12,221 nucleotides of DNA, taken from the NCBI GenBank assembly GCA_014730285.1, contig WJIM01000303.1, positions 1 to 12,221 of the forward strand. The letters are read 5' to 3'. The first letter of the stretch is position 1. Every line of letters starts with the position of its first letter. Origin of the DNA: Candidatus Zixiibacteriota bacterium (GTDB taxonomy: Bacteria; Zixibacteria; MSB-5A5; JAABVY01). Made by a program: the position numbers and the translations under genes. Under the pieces are notes generated by a model that had not been told where the DNA came from, ran no database searches, and saw only the letters and a list, made by a program, of their open reading frames with translations. This document shows positions 1 to 7,807 of this stretch, piece by piece.

Positions 1-10
1 ATGCGGCCGT

Positions 11-31
11 AAACAGATTGACAGTCTGTTT
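11..31. repeat. 7-bp perfect inverted repeat upstream of the S8 protease gene
   Basis: AAACAGA (11-17) and TCTGTTT (25-31) are perfect inverted arms around a 7-nt loop. The right part overlaps the TTGACA of a possible promoter, so it could be an operator. It could also be the stem of a weak terminator for an upstream gene outside the window, but no U-run follows it. The inverted repeat is read directly; both roles are inference. Confidence 0.4.
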
Positions 32-45
32 CGATGACTTATATT
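18..45 (+). promoter_or_regulatory. possible sigma70-like promoter of the S8 protease gene
   Basis: TTGACA (18-23) is a perfect -35 box. It lies 16 nt before TATATT (40-45), which matches the -10 consensus at five of six positions. Transcription would begin near 52. That places the AAGGAAG at 51-57 at the very 5' end of the message, which sits awkwardly with the TTG start at 65 and better with the ATG at 83. FCB bacteria can use other promoter rules, so this is a candidate only. Confidence 0.3.
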
Positions 46-64
46 TCAATAAGGAAGCCTTTTC

Positions 65-2767
65 TTGCCGAAAGAACTTAATATGAAGACAATCCTGAGC
101 CCCAAAAATCAAATCCTGCCTGTTTTGGCTGTCCTGATATGCCTATTTTTTGCCATATCTTATGGAAATACCGCTGAAAGTCATAGAGTTAGCGGAAATA
201 TCGAGGTCGACAGAGTGATCATTAAATTCCATGATGAAGATAAGGTTAGATTCAAAAACGGGAGCTTGGTTTCAAATTCAGCTGATCTCAATACGATTCA
301 AAACCTCATTCAGGCTAAAAGCGGAAAGTCTATAAAACCGCTTTTCGTTAGAGATCAGGAGGCGATTGATAATGAAAGAACTCTGCTGGAAGCGGAGAAA
401 TCGTTAAGTTTGCCCGACCTGAATTCATACTATCAGGTTGAGATCGCGGACTATAATACCGCAAAAAGACTCATTAACGAACTCAACGACAATCCACTGA
501 TAGAGAATGTATACATTCGACCCAAATCGTATCCCGCCGAGGATATTCCGCCTACAACGCCTGATTTTATGGCGGAGCAGGGCTATTTATATTCTGCGCC
601 CGATGGAGTGGGGGCAGATTATGCCTGGAATGTCCCGGGCGGTAAGGGTGAAAATGTTCATGTTATCGATATCGAGGGCAACTGGAATTTCGACCACGAG
701 GATTTCGGGGAAAATATCGACACGCTTTTATTCGGTCTGCCTGTCAATGCCCCCGGATGGGCCTCGCACGGCTCCTGCGTAATGGGAATAATCGGCGCTG
801 ATTCCAATGCCTATGGTATCACCGGCATAGCCCACGAGGCCGAAGTCTCGGGAGTTTCAGTGGGCGGAATAGGCACTGCGACGGCTGTGGATTTTGCGGC
901 AGCATATCTTTCAGCGGGAGATGTTATCCTGATCGAACTTAACAGCCCCGGACCGCGTTATGATTTTGAATATCAGCCGGACCAGGCCGGTTATGTGCCG
1001 GAAGAATATTTCGATGAAACTTTCGATGCTGTCCAGTTAGCATCGGCAAAAGGCATAATCGTGGTTGCTGTTGCTGGCAACGGCGCCGAGAATCTGGATG
1101 ATCCGATTTATGAAGATAAATTCAACACCTCATTCCGCAATTCGCATGCTATAATAGTCGGCGCCGGCGCTCCCCCCTCCGGCAACTGGGGCCAGGACAG
1201 GTCGCGTCTGTATTACTCCAACTATGGTTCACGCATAAACCTGCAGGGCTGGGGAAAGGAAGTGGCCGCCTCGGGATACGGTGTACTTTTTGACGGTGAC
1301 GGCGATTACAAGCAGCATTACACCGACAGGTTCGGCGGCACGTCAGCAGCGGGGGCTATGGTGACCGGGGTGGTGGCATCGCTCCAGTCGGCATATATCG
1401 AGACTTATGGCGAACCGATGGCTGCCGACGACCTGGCCAATCTTCTCGACCTAAGCGGTACATTGCAGCCCAATCCATCCGAGAATATAGGCCCCCGTCC
1501 CGATCTGGAGCTTGCTTTGCAGTCGATGGCGCCGCCGGGTAATGTAAAAACAAGTCCGCAGTTCGTGCAGTATGCAATGACCGACGGCCAAACCGGGCAG
1601 ACCAGCATCTTCCTGCTAAATGACTATAACGACAGGTCAATCGACTACACGATCACCTTCGATGACACAATCGAGGGTTGGACTACCGGCGGATGGCTGG
1701 ATATCAGCCCGCAATCCGGAAGCATTGCACCGCTTGGCGGAGACATAATCTACTTCTATTTTGACGGCACGGTTATTCCCGGAAGCGTGGCGCCCTATAA
1801 AGCCGAGGCCGAGATAGAGGTTGACCTCAATTCCGGCTGGGATACTATCTTTGTGCCGATTTTTCTCGATCTGGAGTGCAATGATACAAACTACGCTGTC
1901 TATGATTCGGATCAGGGAACAATAGATTACGATTGGATCGATATCACTCAGACGGGCACTCAGATTCAAGAGTCTGAATTCGAGAATTCCGAGGTTCCCG
2001 CCAATGCGCTCGATGACGGTACTGCCGGGCCGTATGAACTCGGATTTACCTTGAACTTCTATAACGATTATTTCAACGAGGTAAATATCTCCACTAACGG
2101 AGGTGTTTCATTCGTGGAAGAGGATATTACGATAAACGGTTATTACGACGATATCTATTTTCCCTCTCCGGGTTTTGACGCCTTCCTATCGCCCTTCTGG
2201 AACGATCTAACTCTGGACCAGGATTATCACGGCAACGGCGCAGTTTATTATTATCAATCTCCCGCCAATGACACCTTTATAGTCTCTTACGAACGAGTGG
2301 GCAATCTTATCCAGGAGGCGGATACTACCATAACATTCCAGATCATTCTCACTGCAGATGGAAATATCCGTTATCAGTATAAAGATATTGGTATCGGCGG
2401 AGCGGCGGTCACCTCGCTTGTAGGTCTCTCTCTCGATCAGGATTGCAGTTATCATAAATTCTACGACCGCTTTCAATCCACCCAGAATATGCCCCATGAT
2501 TCATTCGCAATTGAATTCAGGCCGAACTTCGAATTTACATTTTTAATCGGCGACAGTAATAATGACGGTACAATTAATATCAGCGATGCGGTCCATATCA
2601 TCAACTATGTATTCATATCCGGCGATCCGCCTCTACCCTATTTTGCCGGTGACTCCAATTGTGACGGTTCCGTTAATGTCAGCGACGCAGTCTGGATCAT
2701 CAATTATGTCTTTCTGGGCGGGTATGTCCCGGGAGATATAGATGGCGATGGTTTGCCGGATTGTTAA
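65..2767 (+). CDS. secreted subtilisin-like serine protease (S8) with C-terminal dockerin
   Basis: This is an exported serine endopeptidase of family S8. An N-terminal signal segment (about residues 1-38, hydrophobic core LPVLAVLICLFFAISYG) is followed by a region resembling an inhibitor-type prodomain (about 45-155). The catalytic domain covers about 175-485. It has Asp202 (VIDIEG), His235 (ASHGSC), oxyanion Asn339 (VAGNG) and Ser427 (GGTSAAG), so all key residues are present. An Ig-like beta domain (about 498-605) and a nidogen-like beta region (about 607-815) follow. Two dockerin type I calcium-binding repeats (829-850, 862-883) and a short third acidic loop (GDIDGDGLPD) end the protein. 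Two starts are possible. TTG at 65 has AAGGAAG 7 nt upstream. ATG at 83 gives a more usual signal peptide but has only a weak AAAGAA site. The gene converges on the next gene with a 13-nt gap and no visible terminator. The protease call is firm; the substrate is unknown. Confidence 0.93.
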   Translation: MPKELNMKTILSPKNQILPVLAVLICLFFAISYGNTAESHRVSGNIEVDRVIIKFHDEDKVRFKNGSLVSNSADLNTIQNLIQAKSGKSIKPLFVRDQEAIDNERTLLEAEKSLSLPDLNSYYQVEIADYNTAKRLINELNDNPLIENVYIRPKSYPAEDIPPTTPDFMAEQGYLYSAPDGVGADYAWNVPGGKGENVHVIDIEGNWNFDHEDFGENIDTLLFGLPVNAPGWASHGSCVMGIIGADSNAYGITGIAHEAEVSGVSVGGIGTATAVDFAAAYLSAGDVILIELNSPGPRYDFEYQPDQAGYVPEEYFDETFDAVQLASAKGIIVVAVAGNGAENLDDPIYEDKFNTSFRNSHAIIVGAGAPPSGNWGQDRSRLYYSNYGSRINLQGWGKEVAASGYGVLFDGDGDYKQHYTDRFGGTSAAGAMVTGVVASLQSAYIETYGEPMAADDLANLLDLSGTLQPNPSENIGPRPDLELALQSMAPPGNVKTSPQFVQYAMTDGQTGQTSIFLLNDYNDRSIDYTITFDDTIEGWTTGGWLDISPQSGSIAPLGGDIIYFYFDGTVIPGSVAPYKAEAEIEVDLNSGWDTIFVPIFLDLECNDTNYAVYDSDQGTIDYDWIDITQTGTQIQESEFENSEVPANALDDGTAGPYELGFTLNFYNDYFNEVNISTNGGVSFVEEDITINGYYDDIYFPSPGFDAFLSPFWNDLTLDQDYHGNGAVYYYQSPANDTFIVSYERVGNLIQEADTTITFQIILTADGNIRYQYKDIGIGGAAVTSLVGLSLDQDCSYHKFYDRFQSTQNMPHDSFAIEFRPNFEFTFLIGDSNNDGTINISDAVHIINYVFISGDPPLPYFAGDSNCDGSVNVSDAVWIINYVFLGGYVPGDIDGDGLPDC

Positions 2768-2780
2768 CTGCAATAAAATC

Positions 2781-4187
2781 TTACTTTTTGACACATCGTG
2801 AATATGGATCCCATGAGGGCAGTTCAACCGGCTCCTCTTTCAATATTTTACGTAGATCGCCGGATAGATGTTTCTTGTGGACTATGATTTCAAAGACATT
2901 ATCATCGAACCAGCCGTCATACATGGTCCAGAAGCCGCCATCCCCCCGGTCGGTCCCCCAGCTATTCTCCACCTTCCATTTTTGCACTTCACCGTTTAAT
3001 GTATCGCAGGCCGAGATAAGCATCATATGGTTGGCCGTAAGATCGCCGTAAAGGAATTTATCCTGCTTATCCATGCCTAAATCGACACCGTAAACAGATT
3101 CATAATCATAAATACCCGGACGGAATATGCCCTTATCATTGGCGTTATCCTCGCCCACATCACAGGCAAAGACCACAGCCTCGCCATCCAGCAGGGTCTT
3201 CAGGGCATAGGCCTTCAGTGAATCAATCGGAACATTCATAAATGCGCCGTCTTCACGATCATACATATTGCGCGTATATTTTACTGCATACATCTCATAT
3301 TTGGGACGTGAGGGATGATCCGTCATGGTAACATAATCACGCAGATCGACATCTACAACTTTACTGTAAAACTCCTGAGGAGTATATTTTTTGGGCTCGG
3401 AGACAGTCGAGTCCTTATCCTCATATCTCCATACGAATTCAGTCGGCGGTATTCCCATATTCAGAGTCAGCATATGATATATTTCCATCAGCATTTCTTC
3501 TTTCGCATCTCTTAAGTCCGCGATAGAGGCACCCTTTGCGTGCAGTTTCCGAATTTCCGAGGCGCATTTTCTCAGCTTGGTGCTGATAAGCTTATTCATC
3601 ATGCCGGTTTTGGACGTGCTCTGGGTCTCGGGCATAACCTCCCTGGGCACACATCCGTACTTCTCGATCAAGTCAACAGTATAATGCCACCAGCCGCCAT
3701 CCCCATAGGGACTGCGCAAAAAGCTGTTCAGTTCCCGATCCAAATAGTCTCGGTCGCGAAGCTCAATCATCACCTCAAGAAACATATTGGCCTTCTCCAG
3801 CTTATCCCAGAACGCCAGATAGCTCTGCGAAAATTCGAAGCTGCTCAGATCATACTTTTCGATCATTTTCGGACGAAGCAGATTCAGGCTCGCGAAAAGC
3901 CAGCAGCGCCCGGAGGATTTCTGATTCGTGACGCCTTTGGTCTTGATGCTGACATTGAAAAGGTCCTCGTGTTCGACAACCTTATCATGATCAAGCGCCA
4001 GGTCTTTAATATCATTATTCATGAGCGAATTATAAATCGCTTTCCAGGGTCCCTCGAATTTTGTCGATTCATGCATCTTTTCGATCATCTCCTGTGTGAT
4101 CCCACCCTCGGAACTATCTGCGGAAATATAAGAAGCTGCACCGAATAGAAATATACATACTGCTGTCAAAAGGCCCTTGAATCTCAT
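2781..4187 (-). CDS. pepC: exported C1B cysteine peptidase (aminopeptidase C / bleomycin hydrolase family)
   Basis: This papain-fold peptidase belongs to the aminopeptidase C/bleomycin hydrolase family, which removes N-terminal residues from peptides and usually forms hexamers. The active site is intact: Gln89 and Cys95 (NQKSSGRCWLFA), His387 (TANHMMLISACD) and Asn408 (VENSWG). The length of 468 aa fits the family. The familiar family members are cytosolic, whereas this one begins with a typical signal peptide (residues 1-23, cleavage likely after SYISA), so export is expected. The family C-terminal arm reaches into the active site and often ends in WDPMGALA. Here it ends WDPYSRCVKK, so end specificity may differ. 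The ATG at 4187 is supported by AAGGAG 5 nt upstream (4193-4198). TATAAT on this strand (4231-4236) could be a -10 box but has no good -35. The gene is convergent with the S8 protease gene and divergent from the lipoprotein gene. The symbol is given at family level. Confidence 0.92.
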   Translation of the reverse strand: MRFKGLLTAVCIFLFGAASYISADSSEGGITQEMIEKMHESTKFEGPWKAIYNSLMNNDIKDLALDHDKVVEHEDLFNVSIKTKGVTNQKSSGRCWLFASLNLLRPKMIEKYDLSSFEFSQSYLAFWDKLEKANMFLEVMIELRDRDYLDRELNSFLRSPYGDGGWWHYTVDLIEKYGCVPREVMPETQSTSKTGMMNKLISTKLRKCASEIRKLHAKGASIADLRDAKEEMLMEIYHMLTLNMGIPPTEFVWRYEDKDSTVSEPKKYTPQEFYSKVVDVDLRDYVTMTDHPSRPKYEMYAVKYTRNMYDREDGAFMNVPIDSLKAYALKTLLDGEAVVFACDVGEDNANDKGIFRPGIYDYESVYGVDLGMDKQDKFLYGDLTANHMMLISACDTLNGEVQKWKVENSWGTDRGDGGFWTMYDGWFDDNVFEIIVHKKHLSGDLRKILKEEPVELPSWDPYSRCVKK

Positions 4188-4306
4188 GGTTTCTCCTTGA
4201 TGAATAAATTTTTCCAGGCATTAGATTCTAATTATACTAATAAAACGAAAAAGCAGCGATTCCCGCTACAGTATTTTTCAAAATTTATGACCTGATCTTT
4301 TGAAAA

Positions 4307-4336
4307 TTGCCGGCCCGAAATTACCTGTTTTATATA
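4307..4336 (+). promoter_or_regulatory. weak candidate promoter for the DUF4136 lipoprotein cluster
   Basis: TTGCCG (4307-4312) and TATATA (4331-4336) are 18 nt apart, and each matches the sigma70 consensus at four of six positions. The site lies in the 217-nt divergent region between the C1B peptidase and the lipoprotein gene. The same region holds an AT-rich 9-bp inverted repeat, TTTTCAAAA (4275-4283) and TTTTGAAAA (4298-4306), just upstream. An operator role for that repeat is possible but unproven. Confidence 0.22.
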
Positions 4337-4404
4337 CTTTTGCGGGTAATCTATTTCTATATTTGAAAATGAAATTTACGAATAAAATGACAGGAGAGAA
4401 TTTT

Positions 4405-4923
4405 ATGAAAAGAAGTCTGATCATATCTATTCTTTCAGGACTTTTTATCTTTGCCGGATGTGCATCTATGACCGTTATGACTGATTTCGATGAGCAGGCC
4501 GATTTCGATTCCTATCGGACATTCGGATTTCTGCCCCAAAAGGAAAGACCCGATTCCAGAAGCCCGTTGAACAACAGATTCCTGCGTCTGCGGGTGGAGG
4601 ACGCAATCCAGAACGAGATGGAAGCCAAGGGCTACCGCTTTGTGAACAAAGGCAGGGCGGATATCAGAATCGCTTATCATGTCAGCATGCGGGATAAGGT
4701 GCGGGTTGATCATTACGGCTACCATCCCTGGCGGGGACCGCGTCACACCGAGGTTACCCGCTACAAACAGGGTACACTTATTATCGATTTTGTGGATACC
4801 GATCAGAAGGTTATGGTTTGGAGAGGTTGGGCATCGGGAGTTATCAACAGCCCTCAGGAGGCCGAGGAGCATGTCAAAAAAGCGGTAAAGCGAATCATTG
4901 ACAAATATCCACCGGAGAGTTAG
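4405..4923 (+). CDS. DUF4136 family lipoprotein
   Basis: This is a 172-aa lipoprotein of the DUF4136 family, whose function is not established. The signal sequence is followed by a lipobox (FAGC, lipidated Cys19). The mature part shows the family pattern: a TDFDEQADFDSYRTFGF opening strand, a helix with MEAKGYRFV (72-80), ADIRIAYHV (86-94), and a GTLIIDFVDTDQKVMVWRGWA core (123-143). A short C-terminal helix (150-168) ends the protein. The true start is the ATG at 4405, 6 nt after AGGAGAG (4392-4398). The open frame extends upstream to 4300, but that extension has no ribosome site and would bury the signal peptide. The protein probably sits on the periplasmic face of the outer membrane. It could be co-transcribed with the symporter 46 nt downstream. 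Confidence 0.88.
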   Translation: MKRSLIISILSGLFIFAGCASMTVMTDFDEQADFDSYRTFGFLPQKERPDSRSPLNNRFLRLRVEDAIQNEMEAKGYRFVNKGRADIRIAYHVSMRDKVRVDHYGYHPWRGPRHTEVTRYKQGTLIIDFVDTDQKVMVWRGWASGVINSPQEAEEHVKKAVKRIIDKYPPES

Positions 4924-4942
4924 ATAATACACAAGCCTGTAT

Positions 4943-4959
4943 CAATACTGCTAGTATTG
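4943..4959. promoter_or_regulatory. perfect 7-bp inverted repeat touching the symporter ribosome-binding site
   Basis: CAATACT (4943-4949) and AGTATTG (4953-4959) are exact inverted arms around the trinucleotide GCT. The last arm base is the first G of the Shine-Dalgarno GGGAGA (4959-4964) of the symporter gene. It could be a transcription-factor site or a small RNA hairpin that modulates translation. Only two of the seven pairs are G-C, so an RNA hairpin would be weak. Confidence 0.35.
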
Positions 4960-4969
4960 GGAGAATTAA

Positions 4970-6325
4970 TTGCAATTTCTCGATTCGATCCTGACCAGAG
5001 CCGTTGATCTCGCCTGGGGAATTCCCATGGTTGTGCTTTTGATCTCCGCCGGAGTTTACTTCACTCTCGTTGGACGTTTCATCCCATTCAGGTATCTCAA
5101 GCACGCTGTGAATATCCTTCGCGGTAAGTACGATGATCCCGACGATCCGGGCGAAATCAACCATTTCCAGGCGCTATCCTCCGCGCTATCCGCTACCATC
5201 GGCATGGGCAATATCTCGGGCGTGGCAATTGGAATCACGATTGGCGGACCGGGGGCTATTTTCTGGATGTGGGTGGCAGGTATCGTTGGCATGTCCACCA
5301 AGTACTTCACCTGCACACTGGCATGTTTGTACCGCAAGAAGGATGAGCGCGGGATCGATCAGGGCGGGCCGATGTACTACATCGAGGTCGGCCTGGGAAA
5401 ATACTTCAAGCCTCTGGCGATTATGTTCGCTATTTGCGGTATGGTCGGCTGTCTGGCGCTTTTTCAGGTTAATCAGCTCTCCGGCCTTCTGGAAAACGAC
5501 TGGGGCATAAACAAACTCTACACCGGCCTGGTCTGCATGATCGCGGTCGGAATAGTCATACTGGGCGGTATTGTGCGGGTGGGGCAGGTGACCAGCCGGA
5601 TCGTGCCGGTAATGTTTCTGATATACGTCATTTCCGCCATGTATATAATTCTGTGCAATGCTTCGATCATACCGGGACTGTTCAATTCAATCGTAACCTC
5701 GGCCTTTGGCGGGGAAGCATTGATTGGAGGCGGAACAGCGATTGTCTTCAAAGAAGTGCTGATTAACGGCATCAAACGCGCTGCATTTTCCAACGAGGCA
5801 GGAATCGGCACCGCGCCTATGGCTCACGGCGCGGCCAAAACCAAAGAACCTGTGCGCGAGGGATTGATCGCTATGATGGGGCCGTTCCTGGATACGAACC
5901 TGGTCTGCACCATGACCGCGCTCGTTATCCTGGCAACCGGAGCGCTTCCGCAGGAGGACGGTGTGGTGATGACCGTGAATGCTTTCGAGCACGGCATGCC
6001 GGGTATGGGACGTTACATGATGACCCTAATCATCATCATGTTCTCGATTTCCACTATGATATCATACTCATATTACAGCCTTAAATGTTCACGCTATCTT
6101 TTCGGCTATAAATTTGGCAGCTATTATATCTATGTCTACATACTGAGCCTGCCGCTCGCTGCGATATGGTCGCAGGATATCGTGATAAATCTGCTGGACA
6201 CATCATTTGCACTAATGGCAATTCCCACACTTATCGGCGCACTTTTACTCTCGCCCAATGTTATAAGAGCATCGAGAGACTATTTTGCCAGAATGAAAAC
6301 CGAGTTCAAAAATAAAGGAGGATGA
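4970..6325 (+). CDS. sodium:alanine/glycine symporter, AGCS family
   Basis: This inner-membrane secondary transporter brings in alanine or glycine with sodium. The 451-aa length fits the AGCS (AlsT/DagA) family, although some members are longer. Family landmarks are all visible: ALSATIGMGNISGVAIG (68-88), a GPGAIFWMWVAGIVGMSTKY stretch (93-112), DQGGPMYYIEVGLGK (130-144), NEAGIGTAPMAHGAAKT (275-291) and a late SYSYYSLKCSRYLFG motif (365-379). About ten to eleven hydrophobic segments are present, the first at about residues 16-36. The start is TTG at 4970, supported by GGGAGA 5 nt upstream; no ATG fits better. The last codons (NKGG) contain the ribosome site of the NUDIX gene, which starts 1 nt after this stop codon, so the two are almost certainly co-transcribed. 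Family assignment is firm; exact substrate is inferred. Confidence 0.95.
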   Translation: MQFLDSILTRAVDLAWGIPMVVLLISAGVYFTLVGRFIPFRYLKHAVNILRGKYDDPDDPGEINHFQALSSALSATIGMGNISGVAIGITIGGPGAIFWMWVAGIVGMSTKYFTCTLACLYRKKDERGIDQGGPMYYIEVGLGKYFKPLAIMFAICGMVGCLALFQVNQLSGLLENDWGINKLYTGLVCMIAVGIVILGGIVRVGQVTSRIVPVMFLIYVISAMYIILCNASIIPGLFNSIVTSAFGGEALIGGGTAIVFKEVLINGIKRAAFSNEAGIGTAPMAHGAAKTKEPVREGLIAMMGPFLDTNLVCTMTALVILATGALPQEDGVVMTVNAFEHGMPGMGRYMMTLIIIMFSISTMISYSYYSLKCSRYLFGYKFGSYYIYVYILSLPLAAIWSQDIVINLLDTSFALMAIPTLIGALLLSPNVIRASRDYFARMKTEFKNKGG

Positions 6326-6326
6326 T

Positions 6327-6719
6327 ATGTTCAAGATGATTGTCGCGGCGGATTTGATAGTCCAATATCCCGACGGAAAGATCATCCTGATCAAACGCAA
6401 AAACGATCCTTACAAGGATTACTGGGCGCTGCCGGGCGGAATGGTAGAGGAGGATGAGACTGTCGAGGAGGCCGCTGTGCGTGAGGCCGAGGAAGAGACC
6501 GGCGTTAAAATCGAATTAAAAAAGCTGGTAGGCGTATATTCCGATCCGGACAGGGATCCGAGGGGACGCGTTATGTCGGTAACATATCTGGCCGAACCGT
6601 TAAGCGGTGAGCCGAAGGCGGCCGATGATGCCGCGGAGCTTATGCTGACAAAGGACTATTCCGATATCAGGCTCGCTTTCGATCACAACCGCATGCTGTA
6701 TGATGCTTTCGGCAAATAA
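6327..6719 (+). CDS. NUDIX hydrolase, ADP-ribose pyrophosphatase-like
   Basis: This small cytoplasmic NUDIX hydrolase cleaves a nucleoside diphosphate linked to another moiety. The 130-aa length is typical of single-domain members. The NUDIX box is complete: Gly38, Glu44, Arg52-Glu53, Glu56-Glu57 and Gly59 in the order GX5EX7REUXEEXGU, which supplies the metal-binding glutamates. The lead-in YWALPGG and the later VYSDPDRDPRG (70-80) and RLAFDHNRMLYD (115-126) recall ADP-ribose pyrophosphatases. That substrate is inference, and 8-oxo-dGTP or another nucleotide is possible. AAAGGAGG (6314-6321) lies 5 nt before the ATG, inside the end of the symporter gene, so translation is probably coupled. 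The gene converges on the next one with an 8-nt gap and no obvious terminator. Confidence 0.93.
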   Translation: MFKMIVAADLIVQYPDGKIILIKRKNDPYKDYWALPGGMVEEDETVEEAAVREAEEETGVKIELKKLVGVYSDPDRDPRGRVMSVTYLAEPLSGEPKAADDAAELMLTKDYSDIRLAFDHNRMLYDAFGK

Positions 6720-6727
6720 ATCAAAGC

Positions 6728-7696
6728 CTACACATGATTTCTAAGCATGAGCTCCTTGGGATGCGGTGTCAAATATATCTGGTCTTCTATGTAGTCGATA
6801 TCGTGAATGGTAACATAATGCCGCAACAAGGTCAACGGTACCACAAGCGGGGTTATTTCATTATGATAATCTTTGATAACCTGCAAAATATCCTGCTTTT
6901 CAGACGGACTGAGCACTTTTTTCAGATAGCCCAGGATATGATACAACACATTGACATTCTTCTTGGTGGTGGTTTTGTATTCAATCCCCTCCATGAATAC
7001 AGCGCTGTATTTCTCACGCATCTGTGACGGCGAATATTTCTTCACATCCGCAACCAGCTTACCAAGTTCTTTATAATGCTTCGGGCTATGAGCCATAAGC
7101 AGGAGTTTGTGTGCAGTGTGGAATTTGACCATCTTTCCCCTGCTGTAGCGGTTGTTGAAAAGATTCTGAAGACGGTGGTAAGCAAATACCCTGACAATAA
7201 AATTCTCGCGCAAACGATGGTCGTTCAGGCGCCCCTCTTCTTCCATGGGAAGAAGCGGGAATTGCTTCTTCAATGCCCTCGGCCACATGCCCACGGCATT
7301 TTTTTCCGCATATCCTTTTTCGTTATAAACCTTAACCCTTTCCATGCCGCAACTGGGAGAATCCTTCTTGAGAATATACCCGCTCAGATTCTCCTTCTCC
7401 AGCTCCCTGGCGCGTTTGGCATTGAAGGCCACGACCTTTTTCGTCCAGTCCTTACCGGTTTTGCCCCCTACCATACGGGTATCCTCGGCCGTACCAACCA
7501 GCCTGACCGCCTCGCGCGGGACACCCATACCGACCTCGACCTCAGGACAGACATTAACGAATTGGAAATATTCGGAGAGCACATCGGTGGAGTAGCGATC
7601 GCGCTTATGACCCGAGTCATAACGCACCGTCATTCCAAGCAGACAGGAACTGATTCCAACTTTTATCGGACTTTCATTTTTTTGATTATCGGGCAT
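6728..7696 (-). CDS. DUF523-DUF1722 protein (TudS-related, YbgA-like)
   Basis: This is a two-domain cytoplasmic protein of 322 aa. The N-terminal DUF523 domain (about 11-155) is the family of the thiouracil desulfidase TudS, an iron-sulfur enzyme that removes sulfur from 2-thiouracil. Three conserved cysteines suited to holding the cluster are present: Cys18 (SSCLLG), Cys50 (NVCPEVEVGMG) and Cys116 (KKDSPSCG). The C-terminal DUF1722 domain (about 190-312) matches the part found alone in E. coli YbgA, with MVKFHTAHKLLLMAHSP, Y-rich helices and VPLTLLRHYV. DUF1722 function is not settled. The fusion is a common architecture. The ATG at 7696 follows GGTGG (7701-7705) with a short 4-nt spacer. 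The gene lies 111 nt downstream of the lipoprotein gene on the same strand and could share its transcript. Whether this protein desulfurates a base is inference. Confidence 0.9.
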   Translation of the reverse strand: MPDNQKNESPIKVGISSCLLGMTVRYDSGHKRDRYSTDVLSEYFQFVNVCPEVEVGMGVPREAVRLVGTAEDTRMVGGKTGKDWTKKVVAFNAKRARELEKENLSGYILKKDSPSCGMERVKVYNEKGYAEKNAVGMWPRALKKQFPLLPMEEEGRLNDHRLRENFIVRVFAYHRLQNLFNNRYSRGKMVKFHTAHKLLLMAHSPKHYKELGKLVADVKKYSPSQMREKYSAVFMEGIEYKTTTKKNVNVLYHILGYLKKVLSPSEKQDILQVIKDYHNEITPLVVPLTLLRHYVTIHDIDYIEDQIYLTPHPKELMLRNHV

Positions 7697-7807
7697 ATAA
7701 CCACCTTTTTAAAATAAATACGAAGGATAACCGCGATCCTGCTCAATTAACATAAAAGAAGGTGGAAGAGCAATATTTTTATGATGCGAGGCCGTCAGTT
7801 CGACTGA

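Noticed and set aside
1..12. ATG CGG CCG TAA at the left edge as the end of an upstream gene
   Set aside because: Twelve bases are too few to show a reading frame; it may be a gene tail but cannot be supported.
3540..4148. Open plus-strand frame of about 200 codons opposite the C1B peptidase
   Set aside because: The opposite strand encodes a complete peptidase with catalytic residues; the plus-strand product shows no domain.
4300..4404. Upstream extension of the DUF4136 gene (35 extra codons)
   Set aside because: The ATG at 4405 has a good Shine-Dalgarno and begins a proper lipoprotein signal; the extension would place a second hydrophobic stretch ahead of it.
7076..7717. Open plus-strand frame of about 210 codons opposite the DUF523-DUF1722 gene
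   Set aside because: It mirrors the conserved protein on the minus strand and has no recognisable family or ribosome site.
7724..7740. AGGAT/ATCCT inverted repeat upstream of the DUF523-DUF1722 gene
   Set aside because: Five base pairs around a 7-nt loop is common by chance and no promoter boxes are aligned with it.
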